Of a stretch of 64,000 nt of DNA, positions 1 through 13,400 are shown in pieces. The stretch is taken from assembly GCA_964036045.1 (NCBI GenBank), contig OZ038381.1:147445596-147509595 (forward strand), in the 5' to 3' direction. Position numbers and translations under genes: made by a program. Position 1 is the first letter of the stretch. Every line of letters begins with the position of its first letter. The notes below the pieces were generated by a model that was not told the origin of the DNA, searched no databases, and worked only from the letters and a program-made list of their open reading frames with translations. The stretch comes from Eutreptiella sp. 'Long Island Sound 2002' (lineage: Eukaryota; Euglenozoa; Euglenophyceae; Eutreptiales; Eutreptiaceae).

Positions 1-3000
1 TGAGCTCGTATGAACTCCCCAAAGGACAGCGGAGGGTCACCCATGCGGCGTCGCTCCTTCTTCTCTTTCTTCTTCCGACCCTTCTGCAGGGGCTTCCAGC
101 TTCCCCGGTCGCTCCCCGCGGTCAAGTTGTTGGCTACGAAGGCACAAACAGCTGTCTCGGCGGGCTCATCGTCGTCGTCTTCATCGTCAAGGGCCTCACC
201 GGCTTCGGTTCCTGCTGGGTCCATGGCAGATTCCCCGCCCGACCCTTCGCCAATATAGTTGACGTCAAGGTCACCGGCCTTCAAGCCGCGGGTGTGGTGG
301 AGATTCCTGTACTCCTTGAGTACCTGCTCTCCGACCCACTCCAGGACCTCGTCGCAGGTCATCCCCGCCGGGATGGCTTGCAGACGGAGGGTCTGGCCGC
401 CCACGTCAGACTCGTCAAGGCGCAATGTCGCGGTCTTCTCGCGATCGCCCCTGACGGTGATGAGGAGGGCATTCCGCAGCTCTCGCCGCTTGACATCCCG
501 CGCCACATGCTTCTTTGTCCAAGCCAGCACGTTTGGATGATACTCCCTGGGGAGCATCATCTTGAACGTGTGGTTGAACTTGGCTCTCTTGGCTTCCTCC
601 TTAGTGACTCTCTTGATCCATGCTTTCGGCAGCATGGAGAACAGGCGGGCCTGCTCGTCACCGTCATTCCAGTCCTCCATGTTGCAGCGGAAGAGGGTGT
701 ATTGCCCCCGGAAGTCTCGCCAATCCCGTAGGCGGATCTCCCGGCCATCACGCTGAAGCTTGATGGCCCTCCACCACTGGGCAGCCACCTGCGGAGCGTC
801 CACCCGCTCCTGCTCGTTGAGCCACTTCTTGGCTTCCTTGAGGGTCTTGATTTTCCCCTCCTTGGTCGCCACGAAGTATAGCTCTTGGAGCACCTCTGGC
901 AGGCGCCACCTGAACCGTTTGAAGACATATTTCTCCGCCTCTGTGGGATCCATGTCTTCAGTGACGGTCATCCCCCAATCGTCCAGCTTCTCCAAGAAGA
1001 GGTCGAGGTTGAGGTGGTTGCCATCGTACGTGGGGGGCTTGATATCCTTCAGGTCTTCCCACACGGCGGCATCCGCGGCCTTAGGGACCATGAACGCCGG
1101 CTGCAAGGTCGACCGAAATTCCCATCGGCGTCCCCCACGGACTCCCACGGCTGCCACTTCCATCTCCTCCGCGGTATCCATGTGGCTACGCCGTGGTTCC
1201 TCCATGTACGCTGAACCTAGATGTTCACGCCGTACTCCCTCCATGTATACCTCCTCATCGCGGCGCCGGCGGCTGCGTTCAGCGGCCTCCCGTCGTACAC
1301 CACGCGGCGGGCTAATGCCGAACTCCTCCAGGTCTTCCTCGCCTCCGCCGAAATCCCACTCCACGTCCCCACCGGGGACCTCATCTCTGAGTCCACCGTA
1401 TCGCCCCCCAGCCATTGGGATTGGCTCTCGGACTGGTGCAGGGCGTGGTGGGCGTACCGGTGTTCGCAGTGGAGCACGGCGGTTGTGGTACTCCGCACTG
1501 GGCCACTCGTCGCGCCACTCCTCACTGCCACTGCCAGGCGGCACACGCTCGCTACGGCGGCCCGCGCTGTGATGAGAGGGGGCGCTGAGAGAGGGGGCAC
1601 TGGCGCTGGGGCGACTCCTGGGGGCTCCGTCAGGGGCGTGGGCTATGCCCGGAGCTTGTCCAGGTCCCCAGCTGTCGCCCGAAGAGCCAGACTCCAGGGG
1701 TTGGGGGTCGCTGCCGACGCTCCCACGGCCTTCCAGCCTGTCCAACCTCTGATGCAGGCCCTTGATGACCTTGTTCAGCAGCTTGGTCTCGCCCCCGGCG
1801 ATTTCGAGCTCTCTTTGGGCGGCGGTGGCAACCTTGGCGATCTTGACCATCTCCGTCCTGGCGATGTCCAGCTCCTTTTGTGCGCCTGCGGCGACCCTGG
1901 CGAGGCGGATCTTCTCGCTTTCCCCGACCCCACCTCGCGCTCGAGGGCCTGGACCTCCCTGCGGACGTAGACGATCCATCGCCAGGTGGCCTCTAGGTCA
2001 TCATTTCCCGGTGAGCCGTAGGGGTCCCCAGGGGGTCCTCCAGGAGGGCCTTCGCTGGGCCCGCCCGGTCCAGGGGGTCCTCCCCCGCCAGGGGGTCCGC
2101 CTCCGGGGGGTCCACCTGGTGGATGTCCTCCAGGGGGTCCTGATGGTCCTCCGCTCGGGGGCCCCGGCGGGCCTCCGCCTGGGGGTCCCGGTGGGGGCTT
2201 CTCCATGTAGCCGAAGTCCATGTCTTCGTCCTCGTCCATGTCGCCCCACCTAGCCGTCTCGGTCTCGCACGCGGTGGACCCTGAGCTCCGGTAGGGAGGA
2301 GGGAGATCCTCAACCTCACCCTCTGGCTGCATGGGGACATCTCCGCCTCCTCCTCCAGCCATTTTCCGGCGATGTCGGCGGTCTCGTCCGTCCCCATCGC
2401 TGGCGGTGAAGAAGGGGTCGGAGTCGTGGGGATGTCCGCCCGCTGGCCTCCTTGCCCTCTCGGGGGTCTTCTCCTTACCCCTCTCTCGTCGGTAGGCGGT
2501 GGGGCCACTGTCCCCACTGCTGCCCGTGTCGTCCTCCTCCACGTCCAGCTTCATCTTGGAGGAGGGTCTCCTTCGAAGAGCTTTTGAAGGGTCTCCACTC
2601 TGGATCCTCCCGGGGGTGTCTGACGCTGAAGCTTGGCCTCCGCCTCCTCCATTGCGGCGGCCGTGGCTGCGGCAGCTCGCCTTTCGGCCTCTTCTCGGGC
2701 ACGGGCAGCCTCGGCTTCCCGAGCCCGCTGCAGCCGAGCCTTCTCAGCTTCTAACGCTGCCAGCTCCGCCTCCGTCTTGTCCCTCTCCTCAGCGACCTTC
2801 CGTCGCGCGGCCTCGATGGCCTCCTTCCTGGCGGCGTCCGCTTGGGCCTTGGTCGTTGCGTCGGCGTGGGCCCTTTCCCCTGCCTCCTTCCTTGCCCTCT
2901 CTTGGGCAAGCGCCACTTCCAACACTTTCACCTCAGCCTCCTTAGAGCAATGGCCTCCTGGGCCAGGCGGGCTTCCTGGGCGGCCGCCGCTTCCTGCGCG

Positions 3001-3998
3001 GCTGCCGCAACCTCACTTCTGACCCCGGCGGCCGCTGCTTCCTGTGCAGCTGCAGCCGTGACTCCGGCAGCAATGGCCGCCACGGTCGAGGCATGGAAGG
3101 CCATGCCTCTGCCCCACTCTGCAGCCTCCTGCTGGGCGATGCCGACGGCGCCCTCCACGGCAGCGTTCTGCTGCGTGGCCCGTTGCTGTGCAACCCGAAG
3201 GTTGCAGGGCCCCCCGCAGGCACGCTCGCAGGCGCGGGCCACGTCCCCTTTGTCGGGGGCGACGCTGCTGCTGGAGCTGGGCTCGTCGGCCGGCATCCTC
3301 CGTTGGTGGGCCGACTCCACGTCGCTGCTGCGGCCTGACTTCCTCAGGTGCAGCTGACGGGGCTTGGCCTTGGCCTTCTTGGCGACTTCAAGGAAGTCCC
3401 CAAGGGTGGTGTGGCTGGAATGGTGGCTGCCATTGGCCCGTGGGGGGCTAGGGGCTGGGGTTCCGCCCTTGGTCTTGTTCTCCGCGGCTTCGGCGGTTTC
3501 GGCGGCCAGGGATTCCTGGTACACCCGCCATTTACTGTCCCGCTTCCTGTCCCCGGCGGATTGCTTCTCCTTCCCAGGGGAGGCGCCGCTGTTGCTGCCC
3601 TGCAGCGTACGCTCGTCCACCGGTTCTCGGAATTTCTTTTCGATCATGTCCCATATGGAGACGTTGATCGTAGCGCACGACGGGTACTCGTTGGGGTTCT
3701 CGTCATCCTCAATCCCGTCGGGGCAGAGCCCTTCGCCGGGCCTGTCCGGGTGGGTCCAGACCCTCCAGCGCTTCTGGCGGAAGCGGTAGGCATATCCTTC
3801 TACCCGCAGCCAGTCTTCCACTGCCTGCAGGCGGTCGGCGCCCATATCCTCGCGGAGCTCGAAGCTCCCGGGCATGCCGCCTTCGCACTGGGGGTTGCTG
3901 TGGCGGTAGTGCTGCCCCCACACCAACCCACGCAGTAGGTACACAGCATGGGGGTGGGGCAGCGGCCACGTCTTGCCCGCCTCCTGCCAGTTCACCAT
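1..3998 (-). pseudogene. gag: Ty3/gypsy gag, 5' part, frameshifted (cut by window edge)
   Basis: Read on the minus strand from 3998 down. The first frame (3998-2928) has an acidic/tryptophan-rich N-terminus (WRVWTHPDRPG) and an Ala-rich coiled coil. The reading then moves to a second frame (to about 2551: Glu/Ala/Arg coiled coil) and a third (to about 1926: Pro/Gly-rich, PPGPPGG repeats), and returns to the first frame down to base 1. In that last part I translated a capsid-like block beginning KPPTYDGN and containing NEQERVDAP. It resembles the gag at 32.9-35.5 kb, which has IKIPYYDGN and EDEERVDAP. The last codons (PPLSFGEF) match the residues just before that gag's zinc knuckle, so the knuckle and pol lie beyond the left edge. 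Three frame changes, one apparently caused by an extra 4 bases near 1926, mark it as a decayed copy. Its LTR and primer-binding site should lie above 4000; I could not identify them. Confidence 0.72.
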
Positions 3999-6900
3999 CG
4001 GTGCTCGTTCCCCTTAATGGACTAGTTCTGGGGGTGGCTGTTGAAGCGGTTGTTGCGGTCCACTGTATCTACAGGGCTGGGACCCAGATGCCCAATGGTG
4101 GTTGTGGAGGTGGGTGATGCAGCTGGGAGTGCGGCCGGTACTGGTCGGCCGAATGAACTCGCTGACGTCGGCATTCCGGTCGCTACACCTCCTTCATGGA
4201 CTCGGCCCTGTTGCTGACGCTCCGGTCGATGCTCCGGGCGGCGCTCCGAAGCCCGTGGTGCTCAGGGTTGAGGCGGCCCCGAGTGGTACGCGAGGGATGG
4301 GTAACCCCGCGGCGGTGAAACGCTTTTGACGCGTTCCCGAGGGGGGCCTGGCCACGGGTTGCTGCGGCGGACACGCACAAGCAAGCAGGCAGGCAAAGCA
4401 CTGCGCTCACAGGGGCGTCCTCATGCTCATGTCATGTGACAAAGCGTTTCAGGATCCTTGCCACTCTGAAACAAGGGAAGAAAAGTATGTACAGAAACAC
4501 ATCAGGATATGTACACATGGGGTTAAGACTGGACTGGGGTAAGAGCATCATAGGACAATAGACACTCAGTCCCAACTCATATCCCAATCCCATGTCCGAG
4601 CCTCTCAATGGCTGGCAGGGGCGGGGGCTCAAACACAACCCATGCCCTGCCCAGTCCGGACCCTGAAACCCTGCCCATAGGGGAGGGTGTCCCGCCCAGC
4701 CACAGGCCAGTTCCTGGGAGCAAACGTGCTCGGAAGCCAACTGACAGTCGCCCTGCCTGCTCCCCTAAAAGCAGGTCCTAACTTTCATTCTGAGCCAGAG
4801 ATGAGGCCCCGCCATTATCCCCTAGGAGTTGGTAGCTGAAAATGGGCTGTTTCAGCCCGAAACTGATATTAGCTTGGAAACCTCTAAAATTGACCCTCCG
4901 TCCGGACCATCCACAGGTAGGAACGAGGCAACTGACTCCATGCCTTCCACGTAGGACCTTTACGGAGCCCTCACCCAGGCTGGTTCCTACCGAGTCCCCG
5001 GCATCAGGGCGCCACGGCTTCGCCACGTGGGGTCATGATGCCAAAATCATCAAAATTGGAGTCACTCCGATGGGTGGGTTGCTCGGCCAGGGCGGGGCCA
5101 ATGGCGCACAGGGGGGGAGGCACAACCTAGGAGCTATATCTAAGTGCACAACTGGTAATTAGGTCCGGCCTTATCATGGGCATAGAGATATGGGGCTGCC
5201 AATTGACCACACGGGGGGAAAAAACTAGGGTCCCAAAAGGGGTCATTTTGGCTGCTCAAAATGGGCCAAAATCGGGGGTATCCCCAATGGTATATCTCCA
5301 CGCAGGTTTGGGGATCTGATCCGCCATTCCATATGCGATTCAGTTCGGGTCCAATAGAGAATCCCATACGTTTGGCCCCCAAAGATCTCCATGCCACTCG
5401 GCGTGGTGACAGTCCAAACTGGGTCCATAACTGCCAAAATGGCAATATCGGCCGTCTCGGGTGACTGTCCAGGGTATAACACCTTGGCCATCTCGTCGCG
5501 CCAAGCCTTGATTCACGACCCCTGATATCCCCTCTGGTCCCATGCCTTGGGATTTTGCTTGCTGTCACACTGGCTACTTACTGTTCACCGAGGGAATGAC
5601 CACACGGACGGGGCAGAAAGCAGCATGCGGTGCAAAGGGGAGGATCATGGATCGCACCAAGAGCCGGAGCAGCATATGTGAAACTCAATGGTGTTCAACC
5701 CTTGGTCATATGCTACAATAATTGCCCTTCCTTCCTGGCTAGGTCCCCTGCCCCATGGAGATATGGTAGTTCCAATATTGCATACAATGGCAAAAACAGC
5801 GAAATTTGCCAAAATGGCCGGCACTCATGATTCCATATCTCCATGGCCACGGCGAGGATCCTTCCAATCAAAGATGCTATAGACACAATCGTTTTTAGGT
5901 CCGAATATATGCCACTTGCCAACCCTCATTATCGCCCCTAGCTATTTTCACCATTGGAGGGGAAATAACACACAAATGGGGCAGAATGGCAACATACCCC
6001 AAATTGGGTGACTCACAACTCTCCCTTCAAGAGGAGAGGCCGCATGGGGAAACAACCCATTCGATGCGGGTTTATGTGCCCTCTCGGAATCGCCCTTACC
6101 CTTGGTCAAGTGGCGCACGCAACCTCGGGCCGAACATTAAGGGGGAGACGGGGTTTGTGGCCATGCTGGGCAAAACAGCCAAAATTCACCCAAACGTGGT
6201 CACTCGTAAAATCGTATCTCCGTATCACACAAGAAATGAGCCTTGGGCTTTTGCATGGATGCAGACCGAAGCGTTGCTTCCCTTTTGCAACAACGGTTGG
6301 GGTTCAAAGCATAATGAAAGCATCTTTAACACCCCAATCTTTAAAGCACACTATTTATGGGAAAAAGTGCATATATCGGCGATATTGGCATGTACATATC
6401 TTTGGGTCATTGAGGAACAAAAGTATGAGTAACCATTTTTGGAGTAAGCCCATAGTAGGTGCCTTCAAATATGCACACTATGGTTAGATTGTCTCCACCC
6501 ACTCATGTCATTAGTGTTTGCATATGAGCACGTGTGCAAAGAGGCAGTTTGGCACGCGTGCTCACAAGGCGACGTTATATGAAATAGAAGACAAGGTTGC
6601 AAAAATCAACCAAGCCATCCACGATGTCACTCGTGGTCTTTACTTTACATATTGTCTTGGTTCAAGGCTCAACTCCCCATAGGCTTCGAGTACGAGCCTC
6701 ATGGATTTGGCCATTTTGGCCTAATTTTCGACAAAAATTTGCCATTTTTCAAAAAATGAGTTTTCGTACATGTCATTGGTGTTTGCATATGACCACGTGT
6801 GCAAAGAGGCAGTTTGGTACGCGTGCTCACAAGGTGACGTTATATGAAATAGAAAACAAGGTTGCAAAAATCAACCAAGCCATCCACGATGTCCCTCATG

Positions 6901-7263
6901 GTCTCTACTTTACATATTGTCTTGGTTCAAGGCTCAACTCCCCATAGGCTTCGGGTATGGCCTAATTTTCGACAAAAATTTACCATTTTTGAAAAAATGA
7001 GTTTTGGTACGCAATGAATTGCGTGGAGCCATTGTTGAGTTGGTTCGAAGAACGAAAATTGCCTGGGGCTATTGGTCTTGTGTGCATTGTGTTCGGTTCT
7101 TAACGTGCATGCTCATAAGGCCACAAAGTTGGTGCTTGCGCACGCAAATGACTTGGGTTTGCGAAACCCATAGGCTGCCTAAAACATCCCTATTGACCTC
7201 TTCCCCATGCACAGTGATATGCCCACATGAAATGGGGATTGAATGAAAGGCATAGGGGGGGAA
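3999..7263. other. AT-rich gene-free block, possibly LTR-derived
   Basis: No open frame here is persuasive; the short ones have no recognisable motif. The block becomes clearly more AT-rich than its neighbours from about 4.4 kb. It repeats short themes such as 'tatctccatgg' and 'ccaaaatggc', giving it the look of long, degenerate LTR or other noncoding retroelement DNA. Its place upstream of the minus-strand gag at 1-3998 fits a 5' LTR/leader for that element, but I found no second copy in the window to prove this. The AT-rich stretch at 30.3-32.4 kb has a similar texture without an obvious alignable match. Confidence 0.4.
6504..7030 (+). repeat. 265-bp tandem duplication
   Basis: A unit beginning catgtcatt(a/g)gtgtttgcat at 6504 begins again at 6769, 265 bp later, with few differences. 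A partial third start is seen near 7005 (gagttttggtacg). Each unit contains ggcctaattttcgacaaaa and an AAAAAATGAG run. It encodes nothing recognisable. Confidence 0.85.
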
Positions 7264-7756
7264 TGTAGGGTCCCGTCCGAACTAATGGTCCTTGAGAACC
7301 ATGAGTTCGAGCGATCGACGCAAAAGCTTGCGTGCTGATTTTCTCTCAGACGCAACGGCGAAAAATTCTGGTGAACACACCAGATGAATGTACAAGTAAA
7401 AAAATTAGATCCAGCACTTAAGTTCCTTTAGATCCTCAAAGGTACTTGAGAAACGTCCATCACAAAACTCGCCACGGAGAAGCGACGAGAGCGCGCTAAA
7501 AAGCGACAACAGGCGGCGATTTCATGACATTTTGAAATCGCGGTAGAAATCGGGTATTTCACCGATTTCTAACCAAAAATCGACCAAGACAGTAAAATTA
7601 TGGTAATTCTACATCGATTTAATGGTTAGGGATCTGATTCCAGATCTCGCGGATTAGTGAACCGGGATATCCCGCTGACAGCCGGTGTCAACGGCTTCCG
7701 CACGGGTGTGACGGCTCACAGGGCCATAGGTTCTCGGCACCGCTTCACTACTCTCC
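7264..7756. other. Leader or LTR-like segment before chromovirus B
   Basis: This segment begins with TGTAGGGTCCC, a typical LTR-like start, and leads directly into the chromovirus B coding region. It contains repeated 'aaatcg' words (7540-7600) and a short palindrome (gatctgattccagatc, near 7630). No matching 3' LTR was found after the 3' half at 21.7 kb, so the LTR call is only a possibility. Confidence 0.3.
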
Positions 7757-10402
7757 ATGAGGGGGGAGGAGCCCCTGGACGAGGTGCTGGACCCCCCATC
7801 CAGGCTGAGAGAGTACGTGGACTCCAAGAGGAGATTGGTGGCGAAGAAGCTATGCTACGCTAGGCCTACCTGCCGCTCCTGGCGGTTGAGGCAAGGGTCT
7901 ATGGGAAATATCTCCCAACTGAACGAGGACCTCGAACAGAAGAGTACCATCTGGGAACAACAGGTGAATCTGAAGCTCATGAAGAGAATGTCGGGTGCCC
8001 ATGTTAGGACTGCAGAGGAGGATGAACTCTCAGAGGAATGCGTATGCGAACCCCCTCAAATGTGCCTATGTTGTCACTTAGCACCAGAGACTGTGGAAAG
8101 GGACCTTTTCTACGCCTACCAAGGGCTGAAAGATACGACCAAGGACGCTGAGCCTGTTGAGGACCACCTCTCCGCTTCTATACACCAAGGGGCAAGCAAT
8201 CTGCACTCTGAAGAGGACATGGAGGACAAGATCAAACTCTTGGACCCTGGACTACAGAAGCTGATCAGGACCTACCTGGAGGTATTCGAAGAACTACCCC
8301 CTCCAGCCTCCTGTGACAAGCTGGTAGAGATGGACCTCAAGCTGAAGCCCGAGTTCCTGGGTCATAAGATACGTAGGACACCTTACCCGGCTCCTAAAGA
8401 GCAGTCCAATGAGATCGAGCGAGAGATACAAGAATCTATCGACGCTGGCCTGGTCCTGGAGTACAAGGATGGGGACTACCCCCAACATTGCAGCCCCTGT
8501 TTCCTGGTGGCTAAGCCTGGATCTACAGCCAAACGGCTGGTAGTGGACTATGGAGAGCTGAACAAGAAGACGCTGAACCACTCAGGGTTCATTGCTAACA
8601 TGGAGTCAACCCTCGAGAAGATAGCCTCCTGCCGCTACAAGACGAAGATGGACAAGAGGAGTGGATTCTGGTAAGTAGACCTGACGCCCAATGCCCAGCA
8701 GCTGCTAGCTTTCATCACCACTCAGGGGAGGGTGTTCAAGTGGAAGGTCATGCCCTTTGGCGTGGCTAACACAGCCGCTCTTCTTCAGGAGCTGATGAAC
8801 AAGATCAGATCCATCTTCCGTCGGATACCCGTCGATCAAGAACTCATATCCCGGGGTGCCCAGATGGAAGCACACATCAACGACGTACCTACAGGTATGC
8901 CTGGGAATGAATACTCAAGAGGACCACCTAATACTCTTGGGCGAGCTCTTTGCAGTCTGCCAGGAGAACCACACCAGACTCAAGCTGGAGAAATGTGACC
9001 TCATGCAGGAGACTATGCTGAACCTGGGGTACGACATTGGCTATGGGTGGTGGACCCCTGCGGCCTCTAAGGCCAAACCCCTGATGGATGCTACGACATG
9101 AGGACCCCAGGAAAGGACTCCATGATGTACGCAGTTTCATTGGAGCTTGCAACTTCTACCGCCGCCACATCAAAAAATTCGCCTACACCAGCGCCATCCT
9201 GACGGACCTCATCAAGAAGAGTACTACCTGGTGCTGGGTCCCTCAAGAACAACAAGCGTTTGATGAGCGCAAGGACAAAGTGGCCAACGCTAAGTCCTTT
9301 GGCGTGCCTAGAGCACAGGGAGACATCATCCTGGTGACCGACGCCAGCAATGTGGGCGGAGGTGGAACGTTGTTCCAGTTGCAAGCAGTAGAGAAAGAGG
9401 AGTTCGATTCGGCCATTTCCCAATGGGGGACGATTGGCCTGAATGGAGACGTTACACTCAACCACAGCTACTCTGACGACAAATGGGTCCTGGCTTCCCT
9501 GGGTCATTGGAACTCGAAATGGAACCAGGCCCGGGGTAACTAGTCTACCTATGAGCAGGAACTGATCGCGGGTATGCTAGTGCTATCCCCTCAGTCCCGA
9601 TTGTTGGGGAGTAACCCAGTGGTTTGGCTCCGTGACCAAGAACCGGTCCGCGCCTTCTAGAAGGGACCCCCACCTGAGAAGGCTAAGCGCAGACGCTGGT
9701 GGACCTACCTGAGCCAGCTACGGCTCTCAGTACATCATATCGAGGGCGTCAAGAACGAGTGTGCGGACTACATCAGCCGCAACAACTTTGACGACATGAT
9801 TGGTGCCAGGTCTCAGGAGCTAGCCAAGGAGGCGTTCAGCCGTATGGATGTACACCTGGACCTCAACCTGACCATGACCATTCAAGACCTCTAGATGGAC
9901 TGCAACAGGTGGAGTACCTGAAGGAGTCTGGGGACATCTACAAGCGCCCGGAGAAGCGTCTGGAACCCGCCCTGGTCCACCAGGAGCAGTGGAAGCGGGA
10001 CAAGACCTACCTCTGGCATGAGGACCGGATAGTCGTGACTAGCAACCGCATTCCGGCACTCCTCAATTGGACCCATGAGTCCAGTGGTCATGTAGGAGCA
10101 AACTGTACCCTGAGGCTATTCAAGCAGTGGTTCCACTCTACGTGGACGGACGATCAGTTGCAGGAAACCCTCCAGCCCATCGTGGACAAGTGCCCGTGTC
10201 GGTCCTGTACACCTGTGGATATCAGGGACAGAGGTCTCTATTCGACACTCCCTATCTCCCACTGTGCCAACAGTGTTCTCTACACGGACAACATGGAGAT
10301 GCCTAAGTTTGGGGGATATGACTTTGCCCTAGTGGTAGTGTCGACTGATCAGATTTACCAGGGTGTTCCGATGCACTAAACACAACACCGGCGAGGAGAC
10401 CA
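7757..10402 (+). pseudogene. pol: Chromovirus B pol, 5' part: RT, RNase H, integrase N-terminus
   Basis: The open stretch 7757-8674 ends at a TAA inside the RT signature SGFW(stop)VDLTP, apparently a CAA-to-TAA change. RT continues with GRVFKWKVMPFGVAN. The catalytic YxDD is degraded to HINDV (near 8875), and the frame shifts soon after. RNase H (9088-9543) is recognised by RSFIGACNFYRRHI and VTDASNVGGGGTL, followed by TAG codons at 9541 and 9658. Integrase begins near 9909, with an HHCC zinc finger (THESSGHVG ... CPCRSC) and the first catalytic Asp region (YTDNMEMPKFGGYD). Coding stops abruptly at 10402, where LINE-A sequence begins. There are at least five disabling changes, so this is a relic. 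Its 3' domains are represented by the copy at 20417-21678. Confidence 0.85.
10157..10402 (+). repeat. Left copy of a ~245-bp integrase direct repeat
   Basis: From gcaggaaaccctccagccc to gaggagaccatcaa this stretch aligns without gaps to 20417-20662. By eye there are 14 substitutions in about 245 bp, roughly 94% identity. It ends exactly where LINE-A begins. The divergence is too high for a target-site duplication made by the insertion; it represents two copies of the same integrase segment. Confidence 0.85.
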
Positions 10403-13400
10403 TCAATCAATTATCGCCTCCCTCGATGTCCAAGGCGCGTTCCCCCACGCCCCACACCGGCTCCTCACGGAGGTATGGGATGCCATGGGCCTCCCATTCG
10501 TATCCTTCATGACCGGCTACATCGAGACCCGACTCTACGCCGTCATCACAGCCGCAGGCCTCACCCACTGGACCGGCACAGACAGCGGGGTCCCCCAGGG
10601 AGGCGCCGAAGGCTCCTTCCTCTACCTCCTCGGCACCCTACCACTGGCATTCGAGCTAGCACAGGTATACCCGGGGTACACCACATACCCGCTATGGTCC
10701 CCCCTCATCAACTTCGCAGACGACAACCTCCTAACTACGGCCACCCGCCACCGCGACCCTGAGAACGCAGGGCTACCAACGACCACCGAGCAAGCGTCCG
10801 CCATTCTCCAACTCACCACAACCTACCTGGACGCTCACCAGCTCCTAGTGCACCCCCGCAAATCGGTCGGGCTGGCCGACGCCAGGACCCCCACCCCCCA
10901 CACCCGGAAAGGCGAACCCCTACACCTGGAAGACACCACAGTCCACCTGGGAGTCAGACAGGCCACGCGGCACCACCACATCACACTCCCAAGCAAGCTG
11001 GAAGAGCGCCTCGCCCGGCTACCCCAAACTGCCAGGGGGGACCTTCTGTCTACGCAGGGCCTGGTGTACTTCATGGAAGCGGTGCTCAACGCAGCCATCG
11101 GGTACCAAGCCCTGCACCTCCCGCGCCCCCAGGACGCCCTACGCCACGCTCGACAGCAAGTCACGAAGGCATGGGCGCAACACGGAGGCTGGCCCACGTC
11201 TTTCCCCAAAGGAGGCCATGATGGCCCACTGGCGCTACTACGGAGACAATACAGGCGCCCTGGTCGACATGGCCAATGCCAAACACGCAGCGCACCTCCT
11301 ACACAGGGTGACACACAACCACCAACCTGAAGCTCGCGAGGCGGCAGCCATACGCATAAAAAAAGCGCAAATGGCCCGCAACACCTGCCCCCAGTGGATA
11401 CTGGTGCAACACGGCGTCTCCACCTCTGTGGGCACTGGCATCTGTGCCCAGCCACAACTCCTGCTACCAGACCACACGCACGTCATCCTGACAAACCACC
11501 ACTGCGATCAACAGGGGCCACTCGTGGCCACGCACACCGACATCCACCAACACCCGGCAGGCGAGGTGGACACCCTGCGCCTCGTGGGGGCCACCATCAC
11601 CATAGTGTATATCACCCCAACACAGATGAGGATCATGGCCCTTTGCGACGCCCGACACGCCCCGTTCCTTTCCGACCCACAATGGCCAGCACGCCACGTC
11701 TTCCAAGCGTACCTCCGCGCATGTGCTACGAAGGCAGGGCGCGACATGCCGGGGCCCAAGGACATCGACACGGCGTACAAAGCCTTCCAGCGCCAGCACC
11801 CCCGGCCCCGCCCGAGCGAGCAATATACCCCCAACGACGGCAGCACGACGCAGGAGGAGCCCACCCCATCAGCCAAAGGCTGCACACCACCCACCATCCT
11901 GCTACTAGCACCAACCGGCCACAAACATGCTACCCGCACTGTCCAGCGACACCATGCCCCCTGGTCCATCCCCAAACACAATGCACCGGAGACCAATGTA
12001 CCACCAGTCAGACACAGTGACCAGGGCATACCTCGCACGTGCTGGCACTGCGGCCCGGCAGCCCTCGACACTCCGTGGCTCCTGCTATACCTCATCTCCA
12101 CCCACTACCACACCCCGACTGCCGCCGCCACCGCCGACCAGCAGGCATGGCTCTCCCCCTGGTTTCACATGGTACCCCCAGACCAACCGGCGCACGTAGC
12201 CTGGACCCGAACACCCACGGCGTCATGGACGTTCACCAACGAGCGGGCAGACCCGGACAGCGTGGCCATAGAGTAAGACCGCTGCGACCCACACCGCGCA
12301 GGACCTCAGGAGGCACCCATGCGCCCCCTACAGCACAAATGCCCCCCGTCCGCGGCGACAAAGGCGACAAGGAGCGGCGACAGACCATCACGTGCCAGAG
12401 GTTCCACCCCAATACGGGATACCTCGCCCACCTGATGTACGCGTATATCACCCAGGGGCGCCCAGACAGGGGCCTCCTCCGCCTCACCCCACGAGCCCAG
12501 GCCATCATCACCCAGGGGATAGGCGTCTATGCAGCGCCGCTACTGCAACCCACGCAAATCACCGCCAGAACCGCCCAAGGGAACCCCGTCTACATCTATC
12601 ACCCCACAGCAATTGCCCGCCTACCCATACCCAGCGTAACCGACATCATCTACTTCACTGAGGCATCCGGCACCCAGCAGCGCACCCCCACGGTCAGTTG
12701 TGCCTCCGTGCGCATCAACCGGCAAGCGGACGGCCTCCACGTGGAGCACCACACCGTGGCCACCATCTTTGGGGCGTCCTCCCACGGCGAACTGCGCACC
12801 CTGGCAGACGCCGTCACCGCCACACCGCCACCCACAACGATCCTGCCCCGCAACATCTGGGTAGTCGTCAACGCCATGGTCGACATCCACCCCACCAGGC
12901 GCCTTGCGGACCTGCCCCTCCACAAGGCACTGGAGTCCGGCCTCACCACACAAGCGTTGGGACTATGGATGGCCTTCAGGGGCATGCACCCCCAGGACGC
13001 CCTACACATCGTCAAACAGGAGTCACACCGCTACGCATACGGCAATGGACGCGCAGACACGCAGGCCAAACACCAGAACACCAGCCACACCCCAGGACTC
13101 GAACACGTGCGACTGCACACTCCACACCACAGTCACCTGCAGCACCTGCCCCCGATACCCCCGGCCACACAGCCCCCCCAATGGATGCCCGAGGACACGC
13201 CGTACACAGATTGAGACAAGCAGTACCACTACCCCACACCCATCCACCAACTGGCCACCACACTGGGCCACCCAGCGAACACCGAACTCCTCCGACGCCT
13301 CGAAGACTCCGTCCACACCCCCCTCTACTACTCCGCCCTGCGCACGGATAGCCTCCCAGCACACCTACAAAAACCCCGACTCCAACTCGCGCTCGAACAG

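Noticed and set aside
2551-2931. GTGA (2928-2931) and ATGA (2551-2554) stop/start overlaps between three consecutive minus-strand frames, like coupled LINE ORFs
   Set aside because: The frame after 1799 returns to the first frame, capsid sequence follows, and a 4-base insertion explains one shift. This is one gag gene broken by indels, not three coupled genes.
11400-11600. VILTNHHC in the LINE-A connecting region resembles the His motif of trypsin-like proteases
   Set aside because: No GDSGG or Asp motif follows in order, and the position between RT and RNase H makes it unlikely.
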